Of a DNA stretch of 6,808 nt, positions 6,751-6,808 are shown piece by piece. The stretch is from Sulfurospirillum sp. UBA6790 (GTDB taxonomy: Bacteria > Campylobacterota > Campylobacteria > Campylobacterales > Sulfurospirillaceae). Position 1 is the stretch's first letter. The number at the start of each line of letters is the position of its first letter. The position numbers were made by a program, and so were the translations under genes. The DNA is taken from NCBI GenBank assembly GCA_002452855.1, contig DKFS01000065.1, forward strand, positions 1 through 6,808, read 5' to 3'. The notes under the pieces are model-generated. The model made no database searches. It was not told where the DNA came from and was given only the letters and a program-made list of their open reading frames with translations.

Positions 6751-6808
6751 AAAATGGAATTTGAGAGGTGCATTTTGATTTAAAACCTTAAGAAACCAAG
6801 TTAAATTG
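6721..6808. mobile_element. Probable insertion-sequence end (IS21-like?), cut by the window edge
   Basis: From base 6721 the permease loses its family-like ending exactly at a codon boundary. The new sequence starts TGTCAGG, a 5'-TG terminus common in IS families. It can be written as three loosely similar blocks of about 20 bases: TGTCAGGCGAAGTGCGAAAC, TGGTCAGTAGAAAATGGAAT and TTGAGAGGTGCATTTTGATT. GTCAG recurs at 6722-6726 and 6743-6747. Several degenerate terminal repeats of this size are a feature of IS21-family ends. No transposase is in view and neither the other end nor a target duplication can be seen, so both the element and its family are inferred. The last 58 bases (6751-6808) hold no gene I can support. 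Confidence 0.45.

Noticed and set aside
6751..6808. Transcription terminator after the permease
   Set aside because: No GC-rich stem followed by a T-run is present. The region is AT-rich with only weak, imperfect inverted repeats.

Overview
The window is one tightly packed, single-strand (+) block of five genes, AT-rich (roughly 40% GC by eye). It has Shine-Dalgarno sites of the AAAGGA type and protein sequences that read like Campylobacterota (Sulfurospirillum or a relative). That assignment is inferred from protein style and base composition; no rRNA or other marker gene is present.

Layout. Bases 1-752 are the 3' part of a TolC-type outer-membrane efflux gene. Next come a periplasmic adaptor (749-1822), a full-length RND pump (1826-4894), a cation diffusion facilitator (4896-5813) and an eight-helix-type permease of the ArsP_1/UPF0718 family (5806-6750). 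The junctions are a 4-base overlap, a 3-base gap, a 1-base gap and an 8-base overlap, so all five genes are almost certainly one operon. Its promoter lies upstream of the window. No promoter, terminator, RNA gene or CRISPR array is visible inside the window.

How the genes could work together. The first three genes make a complete tripartite envelope pump (outer-membrane duct, adaptor, proton-driven RND pump). The next two encode inner-membrane carriers: a CDF with the His-Asp/His-Asp site typical of Zn/Cd exporters, and a permease with the FCSCS motif of a family that includes organoarsenical exporters. A two-step metal or metalloid export unit (cytoplasm to periplasm, then periplasm to outside) is a reasonable inference. 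However, the RND pump has the drug-type (HAE) Asp-Asp signature, not the heavy-metal (HME) one, so its substrate is open.

Two things need explaining. First, the permease matches its family up to residue 305 and then changes abruptly at base 6721, which begins TGTCAGG and carries about 20-base degenerate repeats. This looks like the end of an insertion sequence (possibly IS21-like) that has replaced the last residues of the permease and separated the operon from whatever followed. Second, the 10-base palindrome TTACATGTAA occurs four times in 6.8 kb, always inside a gene and always in the reading frame Leu-His-Val. That is far above chance and suggests a genome-wide iterated palindrome or a protein-binding motif.
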